Origin: Sarcocystis neurona
Taxonomy: Eukaryota; Apicomplexa; Conoidasida; Eucoccidiorida; Sarcocystidae
Direction: 5' to 3'
DNA: 64,000 nucleotides
Assembly: GCA_000727475.1 (NCBI GenBank)
Contig: KL647290.1
Span: 786,765 to 850,764 of the forward strand
This document shows positions 1-12,000 of this stretch, in pieces (position 1 is the first letter of the stretch; every line of letters starts with the position of its first letter). The position numbers and the translations under genes are program-made. The notes below the pieces were generated by a model. That model saw only the letters and a list, made by a program, of their open reading frames with translations, searched no databases and was not told where the DNA came from.

Positions 1-1522
1 CATATCTCTCTCTATGTTTATATATATATATATATATATATGTATATCTATATATGAATAATACACGTGTGTGTATGGGTCTTCTTCCATATCACTACGT
101 ATGTATATATGTATGTGTTTTTACACATGTATATCTCTATATTTATGCGAGGGTATGTGTCCACTCAGGTGTAGACGGATACCTTTTGCTTATACGTGCC
201 GCAGCAGGGGGTCTTCTGGGATCTGTGTTTCATTTCCTCCTCTTATTCGTTATCTGAAAAGTCGCCTTTGTATTTGGTGGAATTCTGACATATGACTAGG
301 TGTGTATGTGCTCACACAAAAGGAGACGCGTGGAATTATCTGTATAGCAATCTTTTACAAAATGCACGCCAACCTTTCTTCTCTATAGATATTTCTTTCT
401 CCACCTCTACATATACATATCCGCGCGTCATATATATATATATATATATTTATACGTAACTCCCTGTTGGTCGCATAGTTCTTCCTATATAGAGATGGTA
501 GAACTGCTGTTATGTGGACTGAATAGGACGTACATATATATATATATATATGAATATGTATATATATAGGTATATGTATATGGAAATACATGTATGTATA
601 TGTATATACATATATATGTATATGTCAGTAAATTTCTTCTTAGGTATTATATAAGTTATATAGTCTTCGTCGCTCTGTGTGTGTCTCTTCGCAATTGTGA
701 CGAATGTACCGGTGTCGTGTGGACGTGTAAAGAAACGAGTTATGTCTGGCTGTTCTTTGGTGAAGAGAAGTCCTACTACTTCGCAATAATATCTGCCATT
801 TACACGACTGAACTCGTATGCATCCGACCCATATATATATATATATATGTATATATGCATATATATATATATACATATGTATACGTATTGCTGTGCTTGT
901 CTACGTATAAATATGCGTGTATGTATATATGTGTATGTACGTGCAGATATATCAGCATATATACGTTTGTACATACATGCGTGTATATATATATATATAT
1001 GTACGAATTTTTGTGGGACATTGTCTCTGTAGAGAGAGAAAAAGAATATCTCTTTCTCTCCATAAATGTATATATACGCGTCTTTCATTGAAAGGCGCGT
1101 ATGCGTATAGAGTCTTTGAATGGGTGTATATCTGTACACCTCCCCGCAGGTAGGCAGTTCTGTAAGCGGCTGCGTATATACGTATACATATATGTATATA
1201 TTTATGTATGTCTATATACATATTTATATATATATATGTGACTGTGTACAGGCATGTGTGTGTACTGATATGAGTAAACAGCTGAACTATACCATGACAT
1301 ACATATATATATATATATATATGTAGAGAGAGAGAAGAGGGTTTAACTCCATGTGTATCTACATATTTGTATGTAGAAGGTGAGCGTCACATATACATAT
1401 ATATATATATGGAGAGAGTGACAAATTTTACTCTTTGTCTGTCTGCATATGTGTATGTAGAACGTGAGCGGCATATATATATATATATATACATGTATAT
1501 ATATACGACTGTATGTTAGCAG
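1..1522. repeat. AT-rich microsatellite region, no assigned gene
   Basis: This stretch is dominated by (TA)n runs with interspersed TGTATA and ACATAT units, for example around 20-55, 430-450, 535-620, 828-895 and 1300-1325. Apparent open frames are Tyr/Ile/His-rich translations of TATA, TACA and TGTA repeats and are not credible proteins. The only non-repetitive islands are about 180-300 and 650-830. They could hold small exons, but I could not match them to any family. An 18-bp imperfect palindrome (GGTGTA-6 nt-TACACC) lies at 1123-1140 and resembles the dispersed palindrome described below. Confidence 0.7.
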
Positions 1523-1803
1523 GTGAATATTGTAGGTGTGGAGGAGCGCACATTTGACATTTGGCTTCCTTGTATTCGTGAGCCGTCGTCCTACTTGCAG
1601 AGAACTGTTTGTATCTTTGTATGTAAAGTACTTGTATCCCTGCTGCAAGTGGGATATGTGTGTTCTGCTGGGGGCCTGAGTACAAGCGTTTTTTTGCGTA
1701 GATGTGTAAGAAACTGGTTTTTTCTCCCTCAGAAGGACCCTTTCTGTTTCTATCTTTTGGTGCAGACGAGGCAGTGCAGCAGTTTGTAGAACGTCTCTCT
1801 CGC
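1523..1803 (+). CDS. Candidate exon pair of an unidentified protein, PH-like fold end
   Basis: Two short open stretches have good splice signals and matching phase. The first is 1523-1577, after an AG acceptor, ending before GTGAGC in phase 1. The second is 1733-1803, after a pyrimidine-rich TTTTTTCTCCCTCAG acceptor, ending before GTGAGT in phase 0. Joined, they encode about 42 residues with alternating strand pattern (VGVEERTFDIWLPC), then FLFLSFG and an amphipathic helix DEAVQQFVERLSR. That order of last strands plus C-terminal helix is typical of PH, GLUE or TFIIH-p62 type domains. Flanking exons are not recognised: upstream is AT repeat and downstream is CAG-rich. The splice sites and pattern are visible; the fold is inference and could be wrong. 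Confidence 0.3.
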
Positions 1804-1827
1804 GTGAGTCTCTCCGCTGCGCTTCCT

Positions 1828-2814
1828 AGCAACGGAGCAGGGACGTGCAACGGATGCAGCAGCAGCAGCACCTGCTGCAGCAACAGCAGTGGCGGCAGTG
1901 TTTCCGGCAGCAGCAGCGACAATAACAACAAAGGCGATAATAACACGGTCAACGTCTGTCCCTCACCAGCAACAGCAACGCCGCTGCCAGCGCCGTCCTC
2001 AAGAAGAACAGCGATCTTCACCGCAGCATTAGCAACAGCAAAAAGAGAAAATCAACTTCACCGGCTGGCGTACCAGAGGGAAAATGCGGAGCAGGGACAC
2101 GTTGAAGAGCAATGACAGCCGCAGCAGCAGCAAAAGCAAAAGCAGCAGCACTGGCAGAACATCTGCTGCTGCAGCAGCAGCAGCACGGGCCGCGCAACAC
2201 GGACAGCAGCAACAGCGTATATGCGTGGGGAGGTGTGGAGGGTTGACACACACAGATGCAACAACAAGCCGTGCAACAACACCAGCATACGTGGCCGCTG
2301 CGCTACTGCAGCACCAACGAAGAAAGTCAGCAGCCGCGCACGGACAACAGCACCAGCAGCAGGGCAGGCAGCAAGGGGAGCGCCGTGCCCGCACCACTAG
2401 TAGCTGCCGCAGCAGCCTGGGGAGAGTGTGGACGTGATGTATCACCGCACACGCCACTTCAAAACCCGGGAAGAGCCGGCAGAAAAAATTTTCTAGTGTA
2501 GCTCCAACATCTCTGTTTTCTAGACTGCTCTTCAGATTTCACAGGGATTGAAAGATGGAGAACGCATTTGGATATATACATATATATATATCTGCTTGTA
2601 TCTAATCACGTGTATGGACGGAAAGGTATATATAGTGAAGACGTTATTTGATTGGATGTGTGACACATGGTTGCAATTAAGTATATGTACGTATGTATGT
2701 ATAGATATATATATATATATATGCAAGTTCCCATCTCTCCGCATATTTGCAGTACAAGTAATACGTATGTATAACGTACGCTTACACAGTTGTATAGGCA
2801 CGCGTATGCATGAC

Positions 2815-2845
<31 letters not shown>

Positions 2846-3415
2846 AGTGATATATATACTCTTTGTTTGAGAAACGCTGTCGCGTTAAAACACCGATCAT
2901 GCGGCTGCGTGGAGAAGCCACACCAGCAGCAGTAGCGGAGCGGGAAGCAACAAGCAAACGCCAAGGGCAACCACTACTGGTGCAGGACCTGCTGAGTACA
3001 TTTCTCCAACCGAACGCATATTTGTGTAAAAGCATGCACGTATGTATAGCTGTATATATCATCGAAGCAGCGGCGTGGGATGAGCCGCAGCAGAGAGATC
3101 GTCTTCACACCGTCGGTGCAGACGCGAAACACCGGCAGCAGCACGACAGCAGCAACAGAACGCCAGGGGACGCGCCGCAACAACAGCAGCAGCATTTGCG
3201 TGTCAACAGAAGCAAGAGTGCTTGCGTCGCAGCCCAGCAATACCCCCCCGACCATCTGCGTCTGCGTAGTAGCACTGACAGCAGTAAGCTTAGCAAGGCA
3301 GCTTGAACGGCTACGCAGGAACAGCAGAAGCTGCCGGAAATCACTTCCTTGCCAAAAAGCGAAGCCTTCTTACAAATGTACACGCGCGAACCGATTGCCG
3401 CTTATCGACTTATGA
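1828..3415. repeat. CAG/GCA-rich low-complexity block, possible exons
   Basis: Dispersed CAG, GCA and AGC triplets at 1850-2440 and 2925-3300 keep all frames partly open and give Ala, Gln and Ser rich plus-strand translations and Leu/Cys rich minus-strand ones. A 100-aa plus frame ending near 3413 and another around 2863-3306 could be exons, but no conserved motif is visible. Between them, 2560-2860 is (TA)n microsatellite. In this genome CAG runs occur both within exons and in introns, so repeat content does not decide coding status here. Confidence 0.45.
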
Positions 3416-3757
3416 GTATATGCAATTGTGTAATACAGTTCTCTGTTTCCACTTTGTTTTGCGTGCATACGTTTATTCACATTCACGTTCAAGATGTAAA
3501 CTAGTACGACATGCGAGAGAGCGACGCACGTATACAGAGAAGCGTGGAACCGCCAGAAAAGGCCGTTTGCCGCGTTTAAAAAAAGAAGAGGTTTGTCTTT
3601 CTTGGAGACTCCTGCTGTCGGTCGCCAAGTGCAGCCTCACAGATTTGCGCGCATGAGGTTGCGTGCTCTCTGAGTATATCTCATGCAAACAAGCGCAACA
3701 ACACGACCTACTATTGTCGGGTAATTCCTTCAGAATTTCGTGTGTGTGCCTGAAACC

Positions 3758-3789
<32 letters not shown>

Positions 3790-3827
3790 CAGTATTCATG
3801 CGGGTGGTAATCGGCAGCGAAGTGATG

Positions 3828-3871
3828 CTGACGCGCACACATATACATGTGTATATATATATATATATATA
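3828..3871 (+). repeat. 44-bp direct repeat, left flank of gap
   Basis: The sequence CTGACGCGCACACATATAC plus a (TA)n run ends exactly where the unknown bases begin. The identical 44 bases start again as the first known bases after the gap, at 4206. Confidence 0.95.
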
Positions 3872-4205
3872 NNNNNNNNNNNNNNNNNNNNNNNNNNNNN
3901 NNNNNNNNNNNNNNNNNNNNNNNNNNNNNNNNNNNNNNNNNNNNNNNNNNNNNNNNNNNNNNNNNNNNNNNNNNNNNNNNNNNNNNNNNNNNNNNNNNNN
4001 NNNNNNNNNNNNNNNNNNNNNNNNNNNNNNNNNNNNNNNNNNNNNNNNNNNNNNNNNNNNNNNNNNNNNNNNNNNNNNNNNNNNNNNNNNNNNNNNNNNN
4101 NNNNNNNNNNNNNNNNNNNNNNNNNNNNNNNNNNNNNNNNNNNNNNNNNNNNNNNNNNNNNNNNNNNNNNNNNNNNNNNNNNNNNNNNNNNNNNNNNNNN
4201 NNNNN
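3872..4205. other. Assembly gap (334 N)
   Basis: This is a run of unknown bases. Open frames that cross it are artefacts. Both contig ends carry the same 44-bp sequence ending in (TA)n, so the gap may be an unresolved overlap or a collapsed tandem repeat rather than missing unique sequence. Confidence 0.99.
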
Positions 4206-4249
4206 CTGACGCGCACACATATACATGTGTATATATATATATATATATA
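4206..4249 (+). repeat. 44-bp direct repeat, right flank of gap
   Basis: This is an exact second copy of 3828-3871, starting at the first base after the gap and followed by TGTACATG and further (TA)n. Confidence 0.95.
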
Positions 4250-4488
4250 TGTACATGTAATTGTATGTGTGGTACACAGATACAGATGTATATAACCTTG
4301 GTACGGAAATTTATCTGATTATGTACGTTTGTATATATATATATATATACGTATACGTGTATATATATATGTATATATATATATATACATATGTATGTGC
4401 AGGCGGCGTAGGTTCTGTGCGCGGCAGCGTTTCAGCATTTGCTGCCGCAGCGTGTACCGGTACGATCCTTCCAGCCACTGGGGAACCT

Positions 4489-4509
4489 TGAGGTGTACGT
4501 ACACCCGAG
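4489..4509. promoter_or_regulatory. Dispersed 21-bp palindromic element, copy 1
   Basis: TGAG-GGTGTACGTACACC-type element; the 14-bp core at 4492-4505 is a perfect palindrome. The full 21-mer recurs at 17088-17108 and 41520-41540 with one R-type difference. The core contains GTGTAC in both orientations. GNGTAC is the core reported for Plasmodium AP2-G, so a dimeric AP2-type site is a reasonable but untested idea. Here it lies in unassigned sequence next to a possible exon. Confidence 0.5.
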
Positions 4510-4544
4510 AACAGTTGGCCAGGGAAACTAGCTGGTCCATGCAG

Positions 4545-4662
4545 ACATATTGTGGCTCTCACTACTAATGATGCAGCAGAAAAAAAGTGTCGCCACATGC
4601 AGAAATTTGGTATCAAGTGGCTAAATGCAGTGCAGTCTACGTTGGTAGAGATGCAGAACAAC
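4545..4662 (+). CDS. Isolated exon-like stretch, unidentified
   Basis: A 39-codon open segment follows an acceptor-like CCATGCAG and ends exactly at a strong donor, CAACGTAAGTG. It contains HIVALTTNDAAEKK and KFGIKWLNAVQSTLVEMQNN, which read as ordinary non-repetitive protein with helical character. I do not recognise the family. It could belong to a plus-strand gene including the 1523-1803 exons, or be chance. Downstream, CTGCAG and TTTCAG sites at about 4731 and 4786 could be the next acceptors. Confidence 0.25.
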
Positions 4663-5034
4663 GTAAGTGATGGTCGCAGCAGTAGGAAAGTACATCCTCT
4701 GAAGAGAGAAACGTGGAAGAGGTTTCCCGCAGCTGCAGAGCAGCTCTTGTCGAACAAAAGTTGATACATTCTCCTAATGTTTCAGCAGGGACTCCGTTGC
4801 AGCAGAGGTACCCGGGACGTTTGGACAGGAGGAGCTGCAGGGGGCGCTCCGATGCAGTAGATCAGGTTGAAGACAGACCAGCGAGTGCTGCTATACATTG
4901 TTCGAAGAAGATAGCTACGTAGTCGTTGACTAGTGAGGGCAGCTTGCAAAAAACAAGTGCTGCGGTACGTGGTACGGGGAGGAGACCCAAGGGGCTTACA
5001 CGAGGGATCCTAAAGAATAAATTACTTTTTCCTG

Positions 5035-5203
5035 TCTGCTACGAAGCGACACAGAAGCAAATACAACTCTGTGTGTTGTTTCCGTCCGTCTGGTACGAAG
5101 CGACACAGAAGCAAGTACAACTCTGTGTTTTGTTTCCGTCCGTCTGGTACGAAGCGACACAGAAGCAAATACAACTCTGCGTCTTGCTTCTGTCCGCAGT
5201 TCT
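5035..5203. repeat. 54-bp tandem repeat, three copies
   Basis: The unit ACGAAGCGACACAGAAGCAA... starts at 5041, 5095 and 5149, an exact 54-bp period with few substitutions; the third copy is degenerate at its end. Because 54 is divisible by three, the plus frame repeats an 18-residue motif (WYEATQKQIQLCVLFPSV) and the minus strand also stays open. No start, stop or splice context makes either strand convincing as a gene. Confidence 0.85.
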
Positions 5204-5209
5204 CCAAGT

Positions 5210-7611
5210 GTATAACCCACCTAATAATGCGGGTCTGTGTATCCACGCTTACACACATGCGTGTATATATGTATGTGTGTTTCCGCTCTATCCGTCTACA
5301 GATTCCTCGTAATGAGATGATTTGCTTCCACTTCAGCCATTTCCACCACCTTGCACGGAGATAAGCGCGATTCTGCGACAGTTTTCTAGTACGCGCATAT
5401 CCTCCTCTGGTGGAAGTGCGCATTCAGTAAATTGCTGTCCTTGAATATAGTCGCGGCTCTTTGATACACACGTTTCACAGGGGCAGTTCTGTTCCTGGCG
5501 CGCAAGCACTCATCTGGTCTACGTGGAGTCTCTCTCGCTTTCGTAAAGAAAGACGTTTTTTCAAGCAGCATCGCACGTCTCCAACTACAGCGATGCTGTC
5601 CACAGTACAAGCACAGGCACGCTGATTTTTTACTACGCAGCTGCTCACGTAGAAACATACCAGTGCCTCACGTAGAAATCCGCTTTTCGGGTCCGGAGCA
5701 GCCTCCTAATTAAATATTATTCAACAAAAAAGGAGTAATGAGCCGACATGGAGGTGCCGAGATAATCCGCGGATATGAAAACTGCGTGTTCACGCTATTA
5801 AGTGGGTTTTGTAGAACCAACTTTTTAGGTGGTTTCACTGATAGAAAGCCGTTTAAATACACTTCCGAATCTGTCAAACGAGTGCAGCACGTGCCCGAAC
5901 ACGCCTGTGCGTGCTGCGTTGACAAAAAAGTGCTCTCTTGATAACTGTGCTTTGTCGGTATTGAATACATTCTTTGCGGATAGAAAATAGACGCTTCTTC
6001 GTCTTTAGGTCGCGTTGAACACGCGTCTTCCTCCTCCATTCAGCTGAGTTCAAGTACGTAGAATAATACGATTTTTTAAAGAAAGGCACGCGTTCCTCAC
6101 GCGAGAAATACGCTGGGTGCTTCGCTTCGAATAGAAAGACGCATTCCCGAATGTAAAGACCCTTCTTTTGAAAACTGGCTTTTTGAATATTGTCACGTTC
6201 TCTGAACCACAGCCGTGTCTCTCTAGATGCAACCGTCTGGCAGGCGTATCCGCGTGCTCTTTGAACAGAGTGGCTGCTCTGGGCAAGATGGGCAGCTTTT
6301 TTAAATAGGGAAACACGCCGCTTTCAAATGTACGCTTTTTCAAATTGAAGTCTACCGTCCTGGATAATTGACGGTTTTTCTGTGTTAGCTGATTTCTCTG
6401 ACAAGACGCGTGGTTCTTCAAACACAAGCACACGCCTATTCAAATGTCGCGTGCATGGTTAAACCGAAGCAAACTTCTTTGAATAAAGAGTTAGACTTGT
6501 GCAAAGCGGCGCATGCGTCTTTCCTTACGGAGGGGACGCGATTTCGAATGTTAATTAGGAGCTGTCCCGGAAAATGCAACTCGGTTTCTTTATGTCCATT
6601 CACTCTTCATTTTTTTAGGTGTACCACGTACGTGTCCACGTGTGCGCCAACAGTGTTTTTTTCGCGTTTGTGCGTCTTCCTGGAGTTCGTGGCCCGAAGA
6701 ACCATTCTCTCGTGTGGTGGGTGAGACGCCTTATCGGGTAGTTCTGCTGCGCGCGAGCAGGTGCAGCAAGGATCGCAGCAGCAGCAGCGGCTGCCGCAAG
6801 CTCTGTCCTAGGAGCACAGGGAAAGTAGCTTCGTCCATGAGAAATGGTTGGTTCGCTTGAGTGCGGCAAGCTTTTCTAGTGAAACGATGCTGTCGTAAAT
6901 ATCAGCTTGCTACTTGTTCAGCACAAGAGATGTGTCTGTGCGATTGTTTGTGTCTGCATCGCTCTCCACAAAAAGTGCGCAGAGCGTTCACTTTCTGCAG
7001 AGTGGAAGAATGAACGCATGCTCGAGATGCTAGGTATATTCCCGTAGTGACATACAGGATGTATGCAACTAGACAAAGTGGACAAACAGTATCTACATGC
7101 GTAAAGGCACGCATGTTTCTTCTTCTTTACAAAGCTGCATGCCCTCCGGCATCAAGTGGCATCAGTACGTCAACTTGGCAGAGTCAAACGGGCTTACGTA
7201 GCTGTACAACATACATATATGCAATATAATATATACATAGATATCCGTCATACACATGGTGCATGTGCGTATACATCAGAGTTATTTATATATATATGTA
7301 TGTATACATGTATCCATACATAAATGTAAATGTGTAAACACATGTGAATATAAAGGAGTATTCAGATATATGTGTACGTGCACGTAGATGTACACTTATC
7401 TATCTATACATACACGTATACATGTGTCTATATGTATGCGCGTGGATACATGCGTCCATTATACCTCCTAGCGTATATGCAGATGAGCGTACATTTATGG
7501 AAAAGGTATAAAGAGCTTCTAATAGATGGAGTTACATATTTGAAAACGCGGAAGAAAAGAAGAAGTCCAGCGCTGCTACAAGTTTGAATACGGTGCTCCC
7601 AAACAGGAGCT
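5210..7611. other. Repeat-poor segment, no gene recognised
   Basis: This stretch has few microsatellites (some return at about 7200-7500) and near-balanced composition. Sections at 5400-6600 contain loosely repeated fragments of the type TTTGAATR...GACGCGTYTTTC, which give short minus-strand frames with recurring F-K-K patterns; these look like diverged repeat remnants rather than protein. A few CAG triplets occur near 6770-6800. I see no conserved exon. It resembles the feature-poor segments described for Eimeria chromosomes. Confidence 0.5.
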
Positions 7612-8168
7612 GTGGGGTGTGAGCTGCACACATCCTCGCTGTTTCAGAAGGCTGCAACAGCAGCAGACGCAGCTGCAGCGGTGTTGCAGGCGCGTAGAAA
7701 GCAAGGGAATGCTAAGAAAAAAAGGTCTCCGGAATTGCTGCAGCAGCAGCCAGCAGCACCGCTGCTTGTTGCATTTCCCGTACAGTACCGAGACACCGTA
7801 GCAGCACCTGTCGAACGGTCAGCAGCGGGCGTCGGACCGTCAGCAGCAGCATCCGCAGCAACCGCAGCACCAGCAGGCGTAGCAGCAGCAGCCGTGGTAG
7901 CAGCAGCAGCAGCTGCGGCAGCAATAGAAGAGACAGAGCAGTGTCAGCAACAATGGCAGCTCGATGAGGTGCTTCCAGCGGCGAGAACAAGAAGTGACGT
8001 GAGCGTCAGAGTCAGGAAGGACAAGGAAAGATACGAGGAACAAGGAAAAGAAGGGAAAGACGCCGAAGAACACGAACGACAAGAAGGAGAGGAAGAAGAA
8101 GACAGTGGGGAAGAAGACGTGCGTGGAAATGACGGGTAGATACAAGGGAAAAAAGAGGAAGAAGAGGA

Positions 8169-8989
8169 CTAAATAGGCAGTCCAGGAGCAACAACATTCC
8201 ACGTCTGAGGAGAGAGAAGCTGCTGCAGTTCAGTACGCGTTGCCCAGGCGAAATCGTCTGCTGGCCCATCGTCAGGCAGCACTACGTTGGCCGTTCCTGG
8301 GATATACCTGCCTCTGTAGAAGAAAATCTGCGACAAGGGCGGCAGCAGGAGCAGCAGCAAAGAGAGAAGGAAACATAAGCAGGAAGACTCTTAAAGGCAA
8401 GGGGAGAACAGCGCGGTGAAAAAGAGTGGAGAAGAAGAAGATGAGAAACGGGACGATCAGGAGAACAAGAAGAGCAGGAAGGGACGGAGGAGTACGAAGA
8501 AGAGAAGTGAACAGAAAGACGAAGCCGAAGAAGAACACCAGCAGCAAGAAAGGGAAGAAGAAGAAGAGGAGGTGGAAAAGACGGAAAACATTGAAGGAGA
8601 TAAGGAGAAAGAAGACAGAAATATATGTGGCAACGGAACAAGTTGCCGGAGCGGAAGGGAAAGCGTAGCCGCCCAGCCATGCGTGAGCAGCAACTCAGGA
8701 AGAAGACGACGAAAATAGACGAAAAAAAGGGAACGCTGGTTAAAGAAGACGAAACAAAAACAAACGCACATAAAGCTCCTCGCCATATATCACGGATATA
8801 TGTTTGTTTGCCTGAGCAGTCTTCTCTTCTATATACTGTGGGCCGCGCATATATGCGTTAATGCGTCGCTACATTTATACGTCTGTATAAAGAAATAAAT
8901 ATAACGAGAGATAGATACTCTCCATATATCTATATATATACATATATATATATATGTATGTCACACCCATATATATCGGCTCCACATCC

Positions 8990-9021
<32 letters not shown>

Positions 9022-12000
9022 CACAGCTATATATATATATATATCCGATCCACATATATCTATCCATACATATATATATATGTATATATAGAACACCTAC
9101 ATATGTGCGTTCCACACATACGCGTATCTAGCGATCTAGATACACTAGATATACGGATGTATATATAAAGAAATAGGTACATAATAAGACCCACACGCAT
9201 CCGCTCCACACATATATCTCCATACATATGGATATCTGTATATCGTTCTCTCTGTCCATACATGGGACACCTATATACATCTGCTCCAGACATATATGTA
9301 GTACGCATATATACATATATATATATATACTCCACATATATATATCTGCATATACACGTATATCTATACATCTATACATTTCTATCAGTCAATATATGGA
9401 ACACCCATATACATCCGCTCCACATACAGATATATATATGTTTAGGCTAGTAATACAAGAATGTAAAATGACAACCAAGAGGGAAAGAGTCGCAACAATC
9501 ACTATATGATGCAAGGCAAATATGACTCAAGCATGCGTATTCATCTCAATATATATATATATACACATATATACAATTATATACTACATATATATATATA
9601 TATATATATATGTGTATGAGACCCGCACGTAATATAGAGCTATACGTCTACGTTTAAAAGAGATTTCCTAGTTTGTAGGAGAGAGAGGTAAGGGGAGATT
9701 CTTTGGCGCACGTCTCGTTTTCTCTCCCCCCTCCCCTTGCGTCCTTTCTCTGGCCTCCTGCCGATACTGCGTCTCCTTTGCTGTTCCTTTTTTCTGCGAA
9801 GTCTACTTTTCTTCTTCCTTCCTCGGTCTTCCGCCTCTTCACTTTTCCTCTTCTGCTCCTTTCTTGCTGTTGTTCTTCCTCCCTTGAAACGTTTCAGCTC
9901 CACGTATATATCCATACATATGTATACGATATATATATATATGTGAAGATACAGATATATGGACAAATCTTCACCTGTTTTGTAGTGTAGTATATATATT
10001 GACGAGTCGGTGATCATATGCAGACACTTGTTCGCTTTACCTTATTACCGCGCACGCCGAAAGGCGTTAACAACTTGTGTTTCTCTGCGTTTTCTTGTTT
10101 TTTTGAAGAAGTCCTTTTCTGCTTCTGCAGATGCTTTGTCTTCTCATCGAAGTGCTGCTGCCTCTGCTTCTGCTCCTGCTCCTCCTCCTCCTCTTCCTCG
10201 TCCTCTCGTCGATGCGTAAAGCTTTGCTGCTGCTGCTGCTGCTGTTCCTCCTCGTCTTCCTGTTGCCGGTGGCTGAATCTTTGCTGCTGCTCTTGCTGTC
10301 GTTGTTTAAAGATTTGCCGCTGGTACGTGAAGGGGCAGTAGCCCAGCAAGTACGGGGAAAAACCTTCTCCCAGTTGCTCTTTGCAGAGCCTTCTCAAAGT
10401 CTGAAGCAGCAGCAGCAGCACAGCACGCAGGGGAGACAAGAGGCCCCCGAGGATCGTCAGAGAAAAAGGTGGAGACAAAGAAAACCAGCGGTGTAAGGGG
10501 CCGCCGCGCTGCCGAAAGAAAAAGGATATACAAAGAAGAGGAGAAGGGCCACGCAGAAGGTACAGAAAAGGAAGAAAAGGCTGCAGCAAAAGAAGCAGCA
10601 GCAGCACGCGCAGCAGCGCCAGTAAGAAGAGCAGCAGCACGCGCACCGCAGCAGCAGCAATAGCAGCGGCGCCAGTAACAACACCAGCAGCAGGAGCAGC
10701 AGCACCAGTAGCGGCAGCAAGAAGCAAAGAAGTGTTACCAGCAGGAAGAGTAACAGCAGCAGCAGCCGTGTGCGTCGACACGCATGCAGGAGCAACAGAA
10801 AATATACCAGGGACCCAAAATTTATCAAGAAAAGAAGAGGAAGATAGTAGAGGGGCCGCATAAGGGGATTTGTGAGAGAACGAAAAAGAGACAAGATATG
10901 AGTCACACAGATATTGTTGGCGCTTACATACGCAGGAAGAAGAAAAGTCGAGCAGAAGCGCAGAGCAACACGGAAGAGGAGACGCTGCGAGCACTCCTGT
11001 GCGCTACACTGTCGAACAAGTACTTCTCCGAACGTCGAGGAAGAGGGGGTAGTAGTAAAGAGAAGCAGAAAAGTAAGGAGCAGCAAAATAAGGAGGACGA
11101 AGAGGAAGAGGAAGACGAAGACTAAGAAGCACAAAAGTAAGAAGAGGGTCAAAAGGAAAACAAACAGGAAGACAAGAGAAGGTCGAGGAAGGTGGAGAGG
11201 AAGAAGAAGACGCAGAAAAGGAAGAGAAGAGGAGGAAAAAGGACATTTGACAGCAGAAACGTAATGAGGAAGATGAGGAAAATAGGGGGCAGAAAGACAG
11301 GAAAAAGAAGAGGATGATGAAGAAGAAGAAATACAGGACAGACGTACGCTGTGGACTGTTTTGTCAAGCAGCAGAAACAGCAGGGGGAAGGGAAGAAGAA
11401 CGTCCCGTAGCAGGGATCGGTAGACTTCGCAACGAAGAAGAGTCCTCTTGCGAGAGATACACCTTCGCAAGGGAGAAGAAGAGAATAGGGGGAGAAGACA
11501 AAGAGGCAGAAAGACGTGAAGAAGTAGACTAACTGGAAGAAGCAGCAGGATACGGAGGAAAAGCAGAAAAGGATAGGAAAACGCAGCAAAAGAAGAGTAC
11601 GAAGAAGAACAGGAGGAAGAATTGAAAAGGGATAAAAAGATGAAGAAGAAGAAGAGCAGGAGGGACAAATACAACAAATAGAATAGGAAGACGAATTCGA
11701 AGAAGAACGGGAAGAATAATGATGGGGAGCAAAAGAAGAAGAAGACGACCGACGTTTCTCATCGATTGGCCATGAATACGGTCTGCAACGGGGAAGCACC
11801 AGTCGTTGCCGAAGCGATAAATTAGGAAGAGCATTTCTCGCGGTTTTCGACGAAGGGAGTGGAAGTCTTCCTCTTCTTCTTTTTTTTCCTCTTCTTCTCC
11901 GGCGCGTCGCGAAGAAAATGCTGCTGCCCCCCCCTGCGCGTCGGAAGAGACGGAGACACGGAGACGCAGGCAGATGGAGACAGCAGCAGAGACAGACGCG

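Noticed and set aside
510..1153. Several Tyr/Ile/His-rich frames of 60-210 codons on both strands
   Set aside because: They are translations of TATA, TACA and TGTA microsatellites; the same pattern recurs in every (TA)n region.
3473..4318. Long frames crossing 3872-4205
   Set aside because: They run through unknown bases of the assembly gap.
7612..8139. 175-codon plus-strand frame, Ala-rich then Glu-rich, ending 30 bp from the mL46 stop
   Set aside because: It consists only of CAG/GCA and GAAGAA repeats, has no conserved block and looks like a by-product of the CT-rich 3' flank of mL46. A convergent gene cannot be fully excluded.
10457..11677. 406-codon minus-strand frame of Leu, Phe and Ser
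   Set aside because: It lies mostly in mL46 intron 3, a pyrimidine tract; flanking exon phases require its removal and the composition is not protein-like.
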